Positions 21,394 through 30,900 of a DNA stretch of 64,000 nt are shown here, piece after piece; the stretch's first letter is position 1; each line of letters starts with the position of its first letter. This DNA is from Polyangium sp. 15x6 (GTDB taxonomy: Bacteria > Myxococcota_A > Polyangia > Polyangiales > Polyangiaceae), in contig NZ_JASBQE010000004.1 in NCBI RefSeq assembly GCF_029960785.1, positions 1 to 64,000 on the forward strand, given 5' to 3'. The translations under genes and the position numbers were made by a program. Under the pieces are notes generated by a model. It was not told the DNA's origin. It made no database searches and saw only the letters and a program-made list of their open reading frames with translations.

Positions 21394-21669
21394 CGCACGA
21401 GACTACACGAAGCGATAGCCCCCGGAGGCTCGTACGACTGTCAGAATTCTGCCTTCCCCCCATCGGGAGCTTGGCGGGGGCCGCCTGCGCAATTTCCCAA
21501 CGCACGATCGAGACCCCCGTGAATCGGTCGTTTTCTTACAAAGACAGGAAACTCCTGACCTCGATCGTCGCGCGACGTTCCGACGATATCGGTGTGGCGT
21601 GTTCCGGAGGTAGAACCGTTTCCCATGACGAGGCGCTGAAAAGTTGGCCCACCCCGGGCGCCTGCTGTC

Positions 21670-22233
21670 ATGCACGCGCAGGTGGATCTGCGCGCGCTCC
21701 CGCCCGATGTCCTGCTCGTCCTCCTCGCGGCGGCGGCGCTGCTCGCTTTGGTGCAGACCGCGCGGATTGCGTGGCGGGGCTTCTGGCGGCGGCGCACGAT
21801 CGCGGTTCGGCGCGAGCGAGGCGCGGCGGGCGAGCTTCGCGCCGAGGGCCTCCTGCGCGACCTCGGCTTCACCATTCTGGGCCGGCAGGTGGCCGTCTCG
21901 TACGGCGTGCGGGTCGACGGCGATCCCGTGGCGATCGACCTGCGCGCCGATTACCTCGTGGGCTTTGGCGACAAGCGTTACGTGGCCGAGGTGAAGACGG
22001 GCCGCGCAGCGCCGCGGATCGACACGCCCGGCACGCGGCGCCAGCTCCTCGAATATCGCATTGCGTTCGATGTGGACGGTGTCTTGCTGGTCGACGCCGA
22101 GACGGAGCGGGTGCACGCCGTGGAGTTTCCGCTCGGCGAGAGCGAATCCCCGCGCCCCTCACGCCTGGCCTGGTTGCTCGCGGGCGCTGCAATCGGCGCC
22201 GTCGCCGCGGCGACCGTGCGGTTCGCGCTCTGA
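21670..22233 (+). CDS. Membrane-anchored PD-(D/E)xK nuclease-like protein
   Basis: 187 residues. An N-terminal membrane helix (VLLVLLAAAALLALVQT) is followed by a domain with the shape of a PD-(D/E)xK fold: an E in AEGLLRDLGFTILG, then a D (DPVAIDLRADYLVG), then AEVKTG with the ExK pair, and a Gln/Arg-containing helix (TRRQLLEYRIAF). A second hydrophobic helix (LAWLLAGAAIGAVAAATV) ends the chain. Related folds are nuclease-related or RecB-like domains, and also catalytically dead structural relatives. I have not tested activity by sequence comparison. It is divergent from the kinase operon. Confidence 0.72.
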   Translation: MHAQVDLRALPPDVLLVLLAAAALLALVQTARIAWRGFWRRRTIAVRRERGAAGELRAEGLLRDLGFTILGRQVAVSYGVRVDGDPVAIDLRADYLVGFGDKRYVAEVKTGRAAPRIDTPGTRRQLLEYRIAFDVDGVLLVDAETERVHAVEFPLGESESPRPSRLAWLLAGAAIGAVAAATVRFAL

Positions 22234-22253
22234 TCGGGCGCTCCGTCCGCCAT

Positions 22254-22457
22254 TCAAGCCGGGGTCACGAACACGGTCGCCAGGAGCTCACCTCCTGGTG
22301 CGGCCTTGTACATCACCCGGGTGACGCGGAACTTCGTCTCCTGCCCGCCCTGCTCGAGGAGCAAGAGCTCCCCTTCGCGCGGGATCGTAGGCCCACGGAA
22401 AACCTGTATCAGCTCCCAGGATTCGTGGCAGATGCGGTGCAACGACGAGGACAGCAT
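22254..22457 (-). CDS. Small hypothetical protein, 67 aa
   Basis: I do not recognise the family. The short chain (HESWELIQVFRGPTIPREGE, then LLLLEQGGQ) looks like a small beta-rich domain. It starts at the ATG at 22457, and the gene is divergent from the EEP gene at 22563 with 105 bp between. The longer frame up to 22700 is Arg/Gly-rich and not believed. Confidence 0.55.
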   Translation of the reverse strand: MLSSSLHRICHESWELIQVFRGPTIPREGELLLLEQGGQETKFRVTRVMYKAAPGGELLATVFVTPA

Positions 22458-22562
22458 GTGTGCGCCGGAGGCTAGCACGCCCTGTATGACGGCGGGGGTC
22501 CTTGCGGCTCGATCGGGCCGGCGTGTTCTGGGCGGGCACCCGAGACGGTGGTACGGTATGCC

Positions 22563-23405
22563 ATGTCGTCGTCGGCCACGCCCACGGTCATCAAGCCTTA
22601 CGCCTTTGCCCGAGGGGAATGGCAGGCAGCCGCTCCTCGGGCGCCCATCGCCGCCGGTCCCTTGAAGCTCGTCACGTGGAACGTGTGGTTTGGCGCCCAC
22701 AAGTTTCGCGTGCGGCAGGAAGCGCTGCTCGCGGAGCTTTCACGACGGAGCCCCGACGTGATCGTGCTGCAAGAGGTGACCCAAAAGCTCCTCGCCGCCA
22801 TCGTCGATGCCCCCTGGATTCGCGCCGGTTATCAGGTATCCGACGTCGATGGCAGTACCTTCGGTCGCTATGGCGTCCTCTTGCTTTCGCGCATTCCCAT
22901 TCGACGCCTCGTCATGCTCGCTTTGCCGACGGAAATGGGGCGATGCCTCCTCTCGGCCGAGCTTTCGTGTGGGCTCACGGTCGCGACGATTCACCTGGAG
23001 AGTACGTCCGAGTGCACGGCCACGCGGGTTACGCAGCTCGGCATCATCCAGCCTTACCTGGCCGCGTCGAGCCCCGACGTGGTCTTCGCGGGCGACATGA
23101 ACTTCGCGCCGGACGCCGCGGCCGAGAACGCCGCACTCGATCCCACGTTCGTCGACGTATGGCCTGTGTTGCATGGGGATCGTCCGGGGTACACGGTCGA
23201 CACGAACATCAACTTCATGCGTTACGTCATGCACGCAGAGCATGCCCACAAGCGCATCGACCGTGTGTTCTTGCGCAGCCGCGCCTTTTCCCCCCGCGCG
23301 GCGACACTCGTCGGCGTCGAGCCGATCGATGAAGAGGATACGTTCATCTCCGATCACTTCGGAATCGAGGTCGAGCTTGCGCCTTCGCTTGCAGCGCGAT
23401 CCTGA
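22563..23405 (+). CDS. Endonuclease/exonuclease/phosphatase (EEP) family protein
   Basis: A 280-residue protein with all main EEP motifs: TWNVWFG (Asn), VIVLQEVT (catalytic Glu), ATIHLES, FAGDMNFA (Asp/Asn), and ISDHFG (final Asp-His). The pattern RYGVLLLSRIPI is close to TDP2/Mg-dependent phosphodiesterase relatives. Metal-dependent phosphodiester cleavage is expected; the substrate may be nucleic acid or a phospholipid. The ATG at 22563 was chosen; a GTG at 22548 is in the same frame. It has no signal peptide. Confidence 0.85.
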   Translation: MSSSATPTVIKPYAFARGEWQAAAPRAPIAAGPLKLVTWNVWFGAHKFRVRQEALLAELSRRSPDVIVLQEVTQKLLAAIVDAPWIRAGYQVSDVDGSTFGRYGVLLLSRIPIRRLVMLALPTEMGRCLLSAELSCGLTVATIHLESTSECTATRVTQLGIIQPYLAASSPDVVFAGDMNFAPDAAAENAALDPTFVDVWPVLHGDRPGYTVDTNINFMRYVMHAEHAHKRIDRVFLRSRAFSPRAATLVGVEPIDEEDTFISDHFGIEVELAPSLAARS

Positions 23406-23471
23406 GAGGGTGTTCCACCGTCGCATCTGGACTCCCGGCGTGTGTCGGCGGGAGTCGTCGATGTCGCAGGA

Positions 23472-24047
23472 TCAAGGCTTGATCGTCACCTTCGTGCCAA
23501 CGGGGACGAGGGTGTAGAGCACGGCGACGTCTTCATTGGCGATCCCGATGCAACCGTCCGTCGGGCCCCAGACCTGCCCGAGCCCGGTCGCGCTCGACAG
23601 CCGGATCCATGCCCGCGCCAGGGCCGCGAGCTTCGGCTTGGTCCCGTGGATGCCAATGCCGCCGCCCGGTTTGTCGATACCGTTTTTCTTCGCCCGCGCG
23701 AGGTCTTCAGGCCCGGGGTAGGAGATCCCCAGGAATCGATAAAACCGCTCGCTCTCCGATTTGCTCGTGATGCGATAAACCCCCTCGGGCGTGCGCTCGT
23801 CGCCCTCGCGCTCCTTCTGTCCGACGGGCTGGGCCCCGAACGTGGCCGAGAACGTGCGAAACATTTTCCCGCCGCAGTGCAGGTCGAGCGCGGCGTCCTT
23901 CTTGCGAACGACGATCTCGGGCTTGTTGCAGGTGGCCGGTGTGGCGAGGCTCGAAGGCGGCAGGAAAAGCACGAGGAGGGCGACGGCCACGAGGACGAGG
24001 GCGGCGAGGAGGAGCGGGCGCTTCGAGAGCGTGCGGGGGCGAGGCAT
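23472..24047 (-). CDS. L,D-transpeptidase (YkuD domain), membrane-anchored
   Basis: 191 residues. An N-terminal membrane anchor (PLLLAALVLVAVALLVLFL) is followed by a YkuD catalytic domain: IGIHGTKP at about 132-139 and the active-site block GPTDGCIGIANED with Cys166. These enzymes cross-link peptidoglycan through meso-diaminopimelate or attach proteins to the wall. The start is the ATG at 24047. It is 26 bp downstream of the PfkB gene on the same strand, so it may be co-transcribed. Confidence 0.88.
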   Translation of the reverse strand: MPRPRTLSKRPLLLAALVLVAVALLVLFLPPSSLATPATCNKPEIVVRKKDAALDLHCGGKMFRTFSATFGAQPVGQKEREGDERTPEGVYRITSKSESERFYRFLGISYPGPEDLARAKKNGIDKPGGGIGIHGTKPKLAALARAWIRLSSATGLGQVWGPTDGCIGIANEDVAVLYTLVPVGTKVTIKP

Positions 24048-24073
24048 GGGGCGGAGCCCTGTGTTACCACACG

Positions 24074-24958
24074 TCAGCCGGACACGCCCTCTCGAAACGG
24101 GTTCTCCCGCATATATGCGAAGACCGCGTCGCGGCTCGGAATTCCGGCCACGCCGACCGCCTCGACGCCGAACGAGGCCGTGACGTTGGCGAAGCGCGCT
24201 GCCTCGACCGGATCGAGGGTCTCCTGGAAACGAATCATGAATGCCGTCGCGAAGACGTCCCCGGCGCCGGTGGGATCGACCTCCCGGGCCGGACGCGGCG
24301 GGATTCGCGTCACATGGATCGTCCCGTCGTCGCGGCGCCTGTAAAGCGTGCTCCCGTCCCGATATTCGGTGAGGAGCACGAGGGGGACCTGCTCGATCAT
24401 GGGATCCAGGCGGCGGAGGTCCTCGCCAATGTCTTCGAGCGAGAGCACGATGGCGTCCACGCGCGGGAGAATCTCGCTCGCGCTCTCCCAGGGTTTGGCA
24501 TGGACGCGCCCGGCCTCGTCGAAGCGCCGCATCCATCCCTGCGGCGTGGCCACGACCAGCGTCTCCTCGGCGAGAACGTGGGCCACGTCGGGGGTGATCT
24601 CGTCGGCGATCGGCCCGAGCAGCGCCGCCCGCGGCCGGCGGAGCGAGGGATCGACATCGGCGGCGGTGATCGGTCGCGCCCGCATGCTGCAATGCTGGAT
24701 GCGCCCCGCCGCCGTATAAACATTGGCGAACGTGGTCGTGTCCTCGGAGGGGAGGATGTGGAGCTCCACCTCGCGCGGCAGCTCGGAGACGTCGAGCCCC
24801 GGCGCTGCCGACGTGAGGATCGTCGGCCTTCGCCCGAGCTTCACGCACGTGACGGCGGCGAAACTCACCGTGCCCCCGAGGCGGTAGCCGTCGTTCGGAT
24901 CGGCGCTCCGCAGATCCCGGGCGACGTGCCCGATGAGCAAGATGTCCGGCGCGGCCAT
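24074..24958 (-). CDS. PfkB-family carbohydrate/nucleoside kinase
   Basis: 294 residues of the ribokinase fold. Motifs seen are GHVARDL near the N-terminus, LGGTVSFAAVTCVKLG (the substrate-side GG block), and DPTGAGDVFATAFM (anion hole and catalytic Asp). The protein is somewhat short and the adenine-binding region is not typical of ribokinase itself, so the substrate is open. The ATG at 24958 is preceded by GGAGGGGGCGAAGAA. Confidence 0.86.
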   Translation of the reverse strand: MAAPDILLIGHVARDLRSADPNDGYRLGGTVSFAAVTCVKLGRRPTILTSAAPGLDVSELPREVELHILPSEDTTTFANVYTAAGRIQHCSMRARPITAADVDPSLRRPRAALLGPIADEITPDVAHVLAEETLVVATPQGWMRRFDEAGRVHAKPWESASEILPRVDAIVLSLEDIGEDLRRLDPMIEQVPLVLLTEYRDGSTLYRRRDDGTIHVTRIPPRPAREVDPTGAGDVFATAFMIRFQETLDPVEAARFANVTASFGVEAVGVAGIPSRDAVFAYMRENPFREGVSG

Positions 24959-25089
24959 TTCTTCGCCCCCTCCCTCGGAGCATAGCACCTCGAGGTGCAT
25001 GCCACGCGCCCCGCGGACGGCCTCCACGAGCTCGCTCGTCAGCGCGTGAGCTGGTTCCTGCGCGCATGGTTTCGTGCTAGACGGGCGAC

Positions 25090-25389
25090 ATGGCGGACGA
25101 ACGTGCGGGGGGCGCCGCGAAGGTCGCCCTGGATCCGGAAGAAGAATGGAAGCGGGCGGTCGCGCGGCGGCGCGAGTATACGATCCGCAATACGAAAGCC
25201 ATGGCGGCGGGCATCCTCGTCGCCGTCGTGATCAGCGGGGCCCTGATCGGCGGGCTTTTCAGCGTGATGGAGGGAGACTGGGACGGCTCGCGCCCGGGAT
25301 CCATGGCGAAGCTCCTCGCGTTGCTCGCGACGCCCGGCGTGCTCGTGGGCGTGTGGGTGCGAAACAAGCTCAAGGTCCCGAATTCGTGA
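25090..25389 (+). CDS. Small membrane protein, about 99 aa
   Basis: I do not recognise the family. There are two predicted membrane helices (MAAGILVAVVISGALIGGLF and LLALLATPGVLVGVWV) joined by an acidic loop, with a charged N-terminal helix (EEEWKRAVARRREY) in the cytoplasm. It lies alone between the PfkB and DAC genes. Confidence 0.72.
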   Translation: MADERAGGAAKVALDPEEEWKRAVARRREYTIRNTKAMAAGILVAVVISGALIGGLFSVMEGDWDGSRPGSMAKLLALLATPGVLVGVWVRNKLKVPNS

Positions 25390-25488
25390 CCTCGGGGCGC
25401 GGGGCTCGAGAGCCGGAGGCAGCGTAGGCCTATCGGCTTGCCACGTACGTGCACGTCGAGCGATTCGTCGAAGTGGCCGGTCCCCTCG

Positions 25489-26595
25489 TCACTCGTACAG
25501 CGTGACCTTTCCGTCTCGATTGCGTACGCATTTGATCGAGCCGTCCTGCGAGCAAACGAAGGCGACCCCGCGCGGGTACGCCGCGCAGAAGCGGAACGCG
25601 GAGCGATGCCGCGTGCCGTACGCTTCGACGTTCCGGGAGGCTCCATCCGGCAGGAAGATCGTTTCGAGCTCGGTCTGCGCCAGCACTTCGACCCCGAAGC
25701 CGAGCACCCGATATCGGTCCGTGATCAAGAGCGCCCCATCCACCGCCGTGAGACCGGGGAGCCGCTCCAGCAAGCGGCGCGCCTTGTCCTCCGCATACTG
25801 GAATTCCATGGCGCCGCGCCCCGGGGAATCCTCGTCGAACTGGAACACCGATTTCCGCAGGAGCGGCCAGACCGAATCGTCCTGGCACTGGTATTTGATC
25901 TTGAGGAGCTGCCGCCACGAGAGGGACTTGCATTCGCGGTCGGGGACGACGAGAACCGTGCCCCCGTGCCCGAGCTTTCGGATCGTCGAGAGGACGTCGT
26001 GCAGGTGCGCCGGGTAATTGACCTGGGGAGACCACGTGCCCCCGCGCCAGTTGACGCCGTCCCACAACGCGTCGGTCGCCTCGGAGAGCGCCTCGACCAC
26101 GGACTGGAACACGCCGAGCCGCTCGCCTTCCGCGAAAATGTGCCCGTCTTCCAGGGCCACGAGGCTGCGCATGTTGCGCCCGACGGAGAGCTTGCCGGGC
26201 GCCATCACCGAGACGGTGAGCTGCATGTCCGCGCCATTGCATAGCCCCCAGATGAGCGGCTCGTCCCCGCTGGGATCGACGGCGAGCATGACCTTCGCGG
26301 CGTCCGCGGCCGGCGCGAGGCGCATGATTTCGTGGGGCGTGAAGCTACGCGGCGGGTCGATCCGGAGGGGATGATCGATCTCCGATTCGCGCAGGTCGGG
26401 GCTGCAAACGACGGCGCGGAACTGCGTCCCGCGGCGCTCGTCCGCCGTGTAACTCGCGTGGTATGCGACCTCGAGCAGCAGCGCGAGTTTGTCGTCGCTC
26501 GGCAAGGCCGGAGGCTCGCTTTCCTGCCGGGCCCACTCGTACCACCGCTCCTTCAGCGGCGCGAGCATGTCTCTGGGATACTTGAACGAGGTCAT
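25489..26595 (-). CDS. Probable diadenylate cyclase (DisA_N/DAC domain), c-di-AMP synthase
   Basis: 368 residues. The C-terminal part carries the DAC signature: DGALLI at 286-291 (DGA motif) and GTRHRSA at 327-333 (the RHR motif, matching the canonical GTRHRAA), followed by a VSQDGSI-like strand (here VCSQDGSI). These bind ATP and metal to make c-di-AMP from two ATP. The first 270 residues are not DisA's helix-hairpin or a membrane region; they look like a sensor domain of the type fused to DAC in other bacteria (DACNV-like, tentative). There are no transmembrane helices. It is a single gene on the minus strand. Confidence 0.82.
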   Translation of the reverse strand: MTSFKYPRDMLAPLKERWYEWARQESEPPALPSDDKLALLLEVAYHASYTADERRGTQFRAVVCSPDLRESEIDHPLRIDPPRSFTPHEIMRLAPAADAAKVMLAVDPSGDEPLIWGLCNGADMQLTVSVMAPGKLSVGRNMRSLVALEDGHIFAEGERLGVFQSVVEALSEATDALWDGVNWRGGTWSPQVNYPAHLHDVLSTIRKLGHGGTVLVVPDRECKSLSWRQLLKIKYQCQDDSVWPLLRKSVFQFDEDSPGRGAMEFQYAEDKARRLLERLPGLTAVDGALLITDRYRVLGFGVEVLAQTELETIFLPDGASRNVEAYGTRHRSAFRFCAAYPRGVAFVCSQDGSIKCVRNRDGKVTLYE

Positions 26596-26894
26596 GTGCG
26601 CCCACGTAGGCTCGTCGGCCGATGAGACGGCGATCGGGGCCTTCGAGCTGGGAGGCTACAGCGAGGGAGAGGGGCAGGGAAGGGGGCGCGGGTCTGGACG
26701 GCCATCGTCGCCGCGCCGTCCGGAGCATCGGCTTTTCAGGAGCAAACGCGCCGGACGTCGCAATGGGACGAGGCGTGTGGGCGGGACATCGAGCGCGGCG
26801 TCGTGAGGCCGGCCTCGATCACCTGACGCTCGTTTGAGGTCTGAAGTCCTCGGGCGCCGAGACATGCAGGCATCAGCCTGCGCCTCGAACGAAG
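26596..26894. other. Intergenic stretch
   Basis: 299 bases between the DAC and lipoprotein genes. I see no gene or clear regulatory site in it. Confidence 0.4.
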
Positions 26895-27743
26895 CTACAG
26901 CAGGCCGATACCGAGCACGTTGAGGTGCAGGATGCACAGGTCGCTCTCCTCGAGCGAGGTCTGGACGGCCGGCTTGCCGTTGCAGGTGAAGATGCCGTCC
27001 GAGCCGGTGCAAGCCGTGGCGCGATCGTCGCGAACCTGCACGCCGCAGGTGTTGAGGGACGAGCCGCAGATGCGGGTGACCCAGGTGAGCGATGTCACGA
27101 GCCCGCAGGTGTTGAGCAGGTCCACGTGGGGCCAGGCGTAGTAGATCGGGGTCTGGTTCGGGCCTTCGAGTTTCACCTGCCAGATCGCCTCCTCGATGGT
27201 GAACCCTCCCGCCTCCGGGCTCTCCGTCCCGGCGATGCTGGGCCCCGAGAGGAAGAACGGAACATGGGCGCCGAACGGGTTCAGGTGCGTCACCATGCAT
27301 GTGAGCGCGTCCTCCTTCTGGGACGTCGTGAGGCCCGCGCTCGGCCATGATCCGGTGGTGGCGAGGATCCCGCCGCCCGTGTAGACGCGGGTCCCGCTCG
27401 TGAGCCGCGTCCCCGCCGGGAGCGTGCATCGCGCGGCGTACGAGAAGACCTCCCGCCCGCCTTCGGTGGCGAGCAGCCCCGTCGCCTCGATCGCGGGGTT
27501 GACTGCCGACGGGTTCTGTGGATCCGCAGCGGCGACACCCAGCGCAGTCACGAGCGCGGCGACGTTCGCGTGGTAGTCGGCCGGGCTCAGGCCGTTCAAG
27601 CCCCCCGAGCCGTTTCTGGGTCCTCCTTGCGGGGCGAGATCCGGGGCCTCCTCGAAATCGCCTGGATCCACCGCGGTGCCGCAGCCGGTGAGCGTGAGCA
27701 CGGTTCCAAGAACAACCCCCTCGAGCAAGCGAAATGACAGCAT
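26895..27743 (-). CDS. Hypothetical lipoprotein, 282 aa
   Basis: A signal peptide with lipobox LTLTGCG marks it as a lipoprotein. The mature part has several Cys (TCMVTHLNPFG, DLLNTCGLV, RICGSSLNTCG, CTGSDGIFTCNG) that probably form disulfides. I do not recognise the family. It is divergent from the kinase/TPR gene and shares the upstream region with its palindrome. Confidence 0.75.
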   Translation of the reverse strand: MLSFRLLEGVVLGTVLTLTGCGTAVDPGDFEEAPDLAPQGGPRNGSGGLNGLSPADYHANVAALVTALGVAAADPQNPSAVNPAIEATGLLATEGGREVFSYAARCTLPAGTRLTSGTRVYTGGGILATTGSWPSAGLTTSQKEDALTCMVTHLNPFGAHVPFFLSGPSIAGTESPEAGGFTIEEAIWQVKLEGPNQTPIYYAWPHVDLLNTCGLVTSLTWVTRICGSSLNTCGVQVRDDRATACTGSDGIFTCNGKPAVQTSLEESDLCILHLNVLGIGLL

Positions 27744-27880
27744 GATCTCCTTCTTTCGGCTCGGTGCTGGGTGCCCTGGTCTGCGTTCCCGGACGTAAGT
27801 ATCCTGACGATCCCGCCAGCGCCAGTGGCCTGGGCCTCATCCACAACCGAACGTTACGGTAGGCTTCTTGCAACCCTTAC

Positions 27881-27904
27881 ACCATGGGACCTTGGTCCCA
27901 TGGT
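27881..27904. promoter_or_regulatory. 24-bp perfect inverted repeat upstream of kinase gene
   Basis: ACCATGGGACC-TT-GGTCCCATGGT, with 11-bp perfect arms. It lies between the lipoprotein (27743) and the most likely kinase start (27937). It could be an operator shared by the two divergent genes, or a leader hairpin. Confidence 0.6.
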
Positions 27905-27936
27905 GTGCCCCCTTGACGATAGGTCATGGTGTCCAA

Positions 27937-30900
27937 GTGCGTTCTGTGACTCCTGTTGCAGGTCCGGAGACCACACAGCCGGACGCCACGCGGTCGAGCG
28001 CGCCGTCGGGCCCGCCGAGCATTCCGCTGGGTCTCCTCGCGCGTTTCGGGGACTTCGAGTTCCTCGGTTCCGGCGGGATGGGCTCCGTGTACCGCGCCAA
28101 GGATCGGCACCTCGGCCGCGACGTCGCCGTCAAATTTCTCCACCAGGCGGACCCGGAGACGAACCGGACGCTCCTTCGGGAGGCGCGCGCGCAGGCGCGA
28201 ATCGAGCACGAGCACGCGTGCAAGGTCCACGAGGTGGGGACGGACGGCGACCGCCCGTATATCGTGATGCAATACATCGCCGGCGAATCGCTCGATTACG
28301 CGAGCGAGCGGATGACCCGCGAGCAAAAGGTACGCGCGGTCCAGCAGGTATCGATGGCGCTCCACGAGGCGCACCGGCTGGGAATCATCCATCGCGACGT
28401 CAAGCCCGGCAACATCATGGTCGAGCAGGGCGAGGACGGATCCTACAAGCCCTACATCATGGATTTTGGCATTGCCCGCGAAATGGGCAAATCGATCCAG
28501 GTGACGTATTCGCTCGCCGGGACACCCGCGTACATGGCCCCGGAGCAAGCGAGCGGAGATGCCGAGACGCTCGATCGGCGAACGGACGTGTATGGGCTCG
28601 GCGCGACGCTGTATGACCTGCTCGCGGGGCGGCCTCCGTTCGAGGGCTCCCATGTGCTCGCGATCATGCGGCAGCTCCTGACCGAGGATCCCCCGCCGCT
28701 CGGAAAGATTCGCCCGGACGTCCCGGAGGACCTCCAGGCCATCGTCATGAAATGCCTCGAAAAGGAGCAGGGGCGGCGGTACGAGTCGGCCCTGGCCCTC
28801 GGCGAGGATTTGCAGCGGTTCCTCGACGGCAAGCCCGTGCTGGCGCGCCGGGCGTCGCTCGCGTACGTCCTGCTCAAGGCCGCTCGGCGGCACAAGGTGC
28901 GCGTCGCGCTCGGGGCGGCGCTGCTCGTGGTGCTCTTGGTGTTCGGTGTCTTCTGGATCCGGCAGCGGCAAGCCCTGGCCGAGCAGACGGCCGTCGCGCG
29001 TGAGCTCGGCGAGGACGTGAAGGAGATGGAGCTCTTCCTGTCACGCGCGTACAGCCTCCCGCTGCACGATATCGAGCGAGAGCGGAGCATCGTGCGGCGA
29101 CAGCTCCGGGACATCGAGGCGCGCATGGCGACCCTCGGGCGGGGGGGCGAGGGGCCGGGGCATTATGCACTCGGGCGGGGATTTCTGGCGCTCCAGGAGC
29201 CCGAGGAGGCGCTCTCCCATTTGCGCCGCGCCGAGGCCGCCGGGTACGCGCCGCCGGAGCTCCGTTATGCCATGGGCCTCGCGCTCGTGGAGCTCTACCG
29301 CAAGGCCCTCGAAGAGACGAAGCGAATCCAGGACGAGGCGCGCAAGAAGGCGAGGCTCGCGGCGATCGACGCCGAATACAAGGCCCCGGCGCTCGCCCAC
29401 CTGCGCGCGGCGCTCGGGGCGAGGCTCTCGTCGCCGGCGTACGTGGAGGGGCTCATCGCGCTCCACGAGGGGCAAAATGACGTCGCGCTGGCGAAAGCGC
29501 GCGAGGCGTTCGCGCAATCGCCCTGGCTGCACGAGGCGAAGAAGCTCGAAGGCGACGCGCATTTCGCCGAGGGCAAACGTTTCGGGCGGGACGCCGCGTT
29601 CGATTACGACAAGATGATGCGGTCCTTCGAGCCGGCTGCGGCGGCCTATGCGGAGGCCGCGTCCATCGCGCGGAGTGATCCGGCGGTGCACGAGGCCGAG
29701 TGCGATCTCTGGACCCAGGTCGTCAATGTCGCCGACGCCCGGCCCGAGCTCCTGCGACCGAGCTTCGAGAAGGCGACGAACGCCTGCGGCAGGGCCCTCG
29801 CGGCGGACCCACAACGCGGCTCGGCGCGCCTGGCGATGGCGTACGCGCACATCGCTTTCGGCTGGCACACCGTCGGCGGCTCCGGGGGGGACGCGGATCC
29901 AGGGCCGATCCTCCGCACCGCCGTCGAGCGCGGCGAGGAGGCCGTCCGGCTCCGCGCGAGCGACCCGATGGCGCATTACGTGGTCGGCGCGGCCTACTGG
30001 ATGGAGGTCATGCACCACATGAACCGAGGGCTCGACGCGCGGACCGCGACGGATCACGCCATCGCGGCGTACGAGGAGGCCATCCGGCTCGATCCGGGCT
30101 TTTTGTGGCCCTACAACGAGAGCTGCGCGGTGTATACCGAGCGCGCCAGGGGCGAGACCTGGCGAGGCGTCGATCCCAGCCGAACGGTCGAGCGCGCGGT
30201 CTCCCGCTGCGGCGAAGCCATTACGCAGAACCCGGGCTTCACGTTTCCGGCCATCAACACGGCGCACGCCCATTTCTGGAAGGGGAAGTTCCTCGTCGAG
30301 AAGGGGCGCTCGCCGGCGGCCTCCGTCGCGAGCGCGCTCGAAGCCGCCGCCTCGGTCGAGGAGAACAACAAGCTCGACGCGGCGTTCGTCTCCGCCTGGG
30401 CGCTCTGGCTCGAGGCCTCGTATGCCAGCGACGCGGGGGAGGATCCGAGTGGCTCGCTGACGCGCGCCGAGGCATTCCTCCAGCAAAAAGAGCGGGTCGC
30501 GCCCGCGTCCACGAACGACGAGATCCGAGGGCTCCTCGCGACGACGCGGGCGCTCCACCTCCTGCGCCGAGGAGACGACCCGACCTCGACCCTCGAGGCG
30601 GCGCGCTCCTCTTTCCGCAAGAGCGCGGAGGCATTGCCGTGGGACGTGGACTACCGCGTCGACCAGGCGCGCGCCGAGATCCTCGCCCTGCGCTGGGCCC
30701 TCACGAAGGGGAACGCCGATTCCGCGATGTTCGGCGCGGCCCTCGCGCCGCTCCTGCCCGTCCTCGACAAGGAGCGCGCCAATCCGCAGGTCTACGAGGC
30801 GCTCGCCGAGGTCTACGAGCTACGCGCCGGCTGGCTCCTCGGGCGGAAGAAAAACGCCGAAAACGACCTGACCACGGGGCTCGAGATGGCCGACAAGGCG

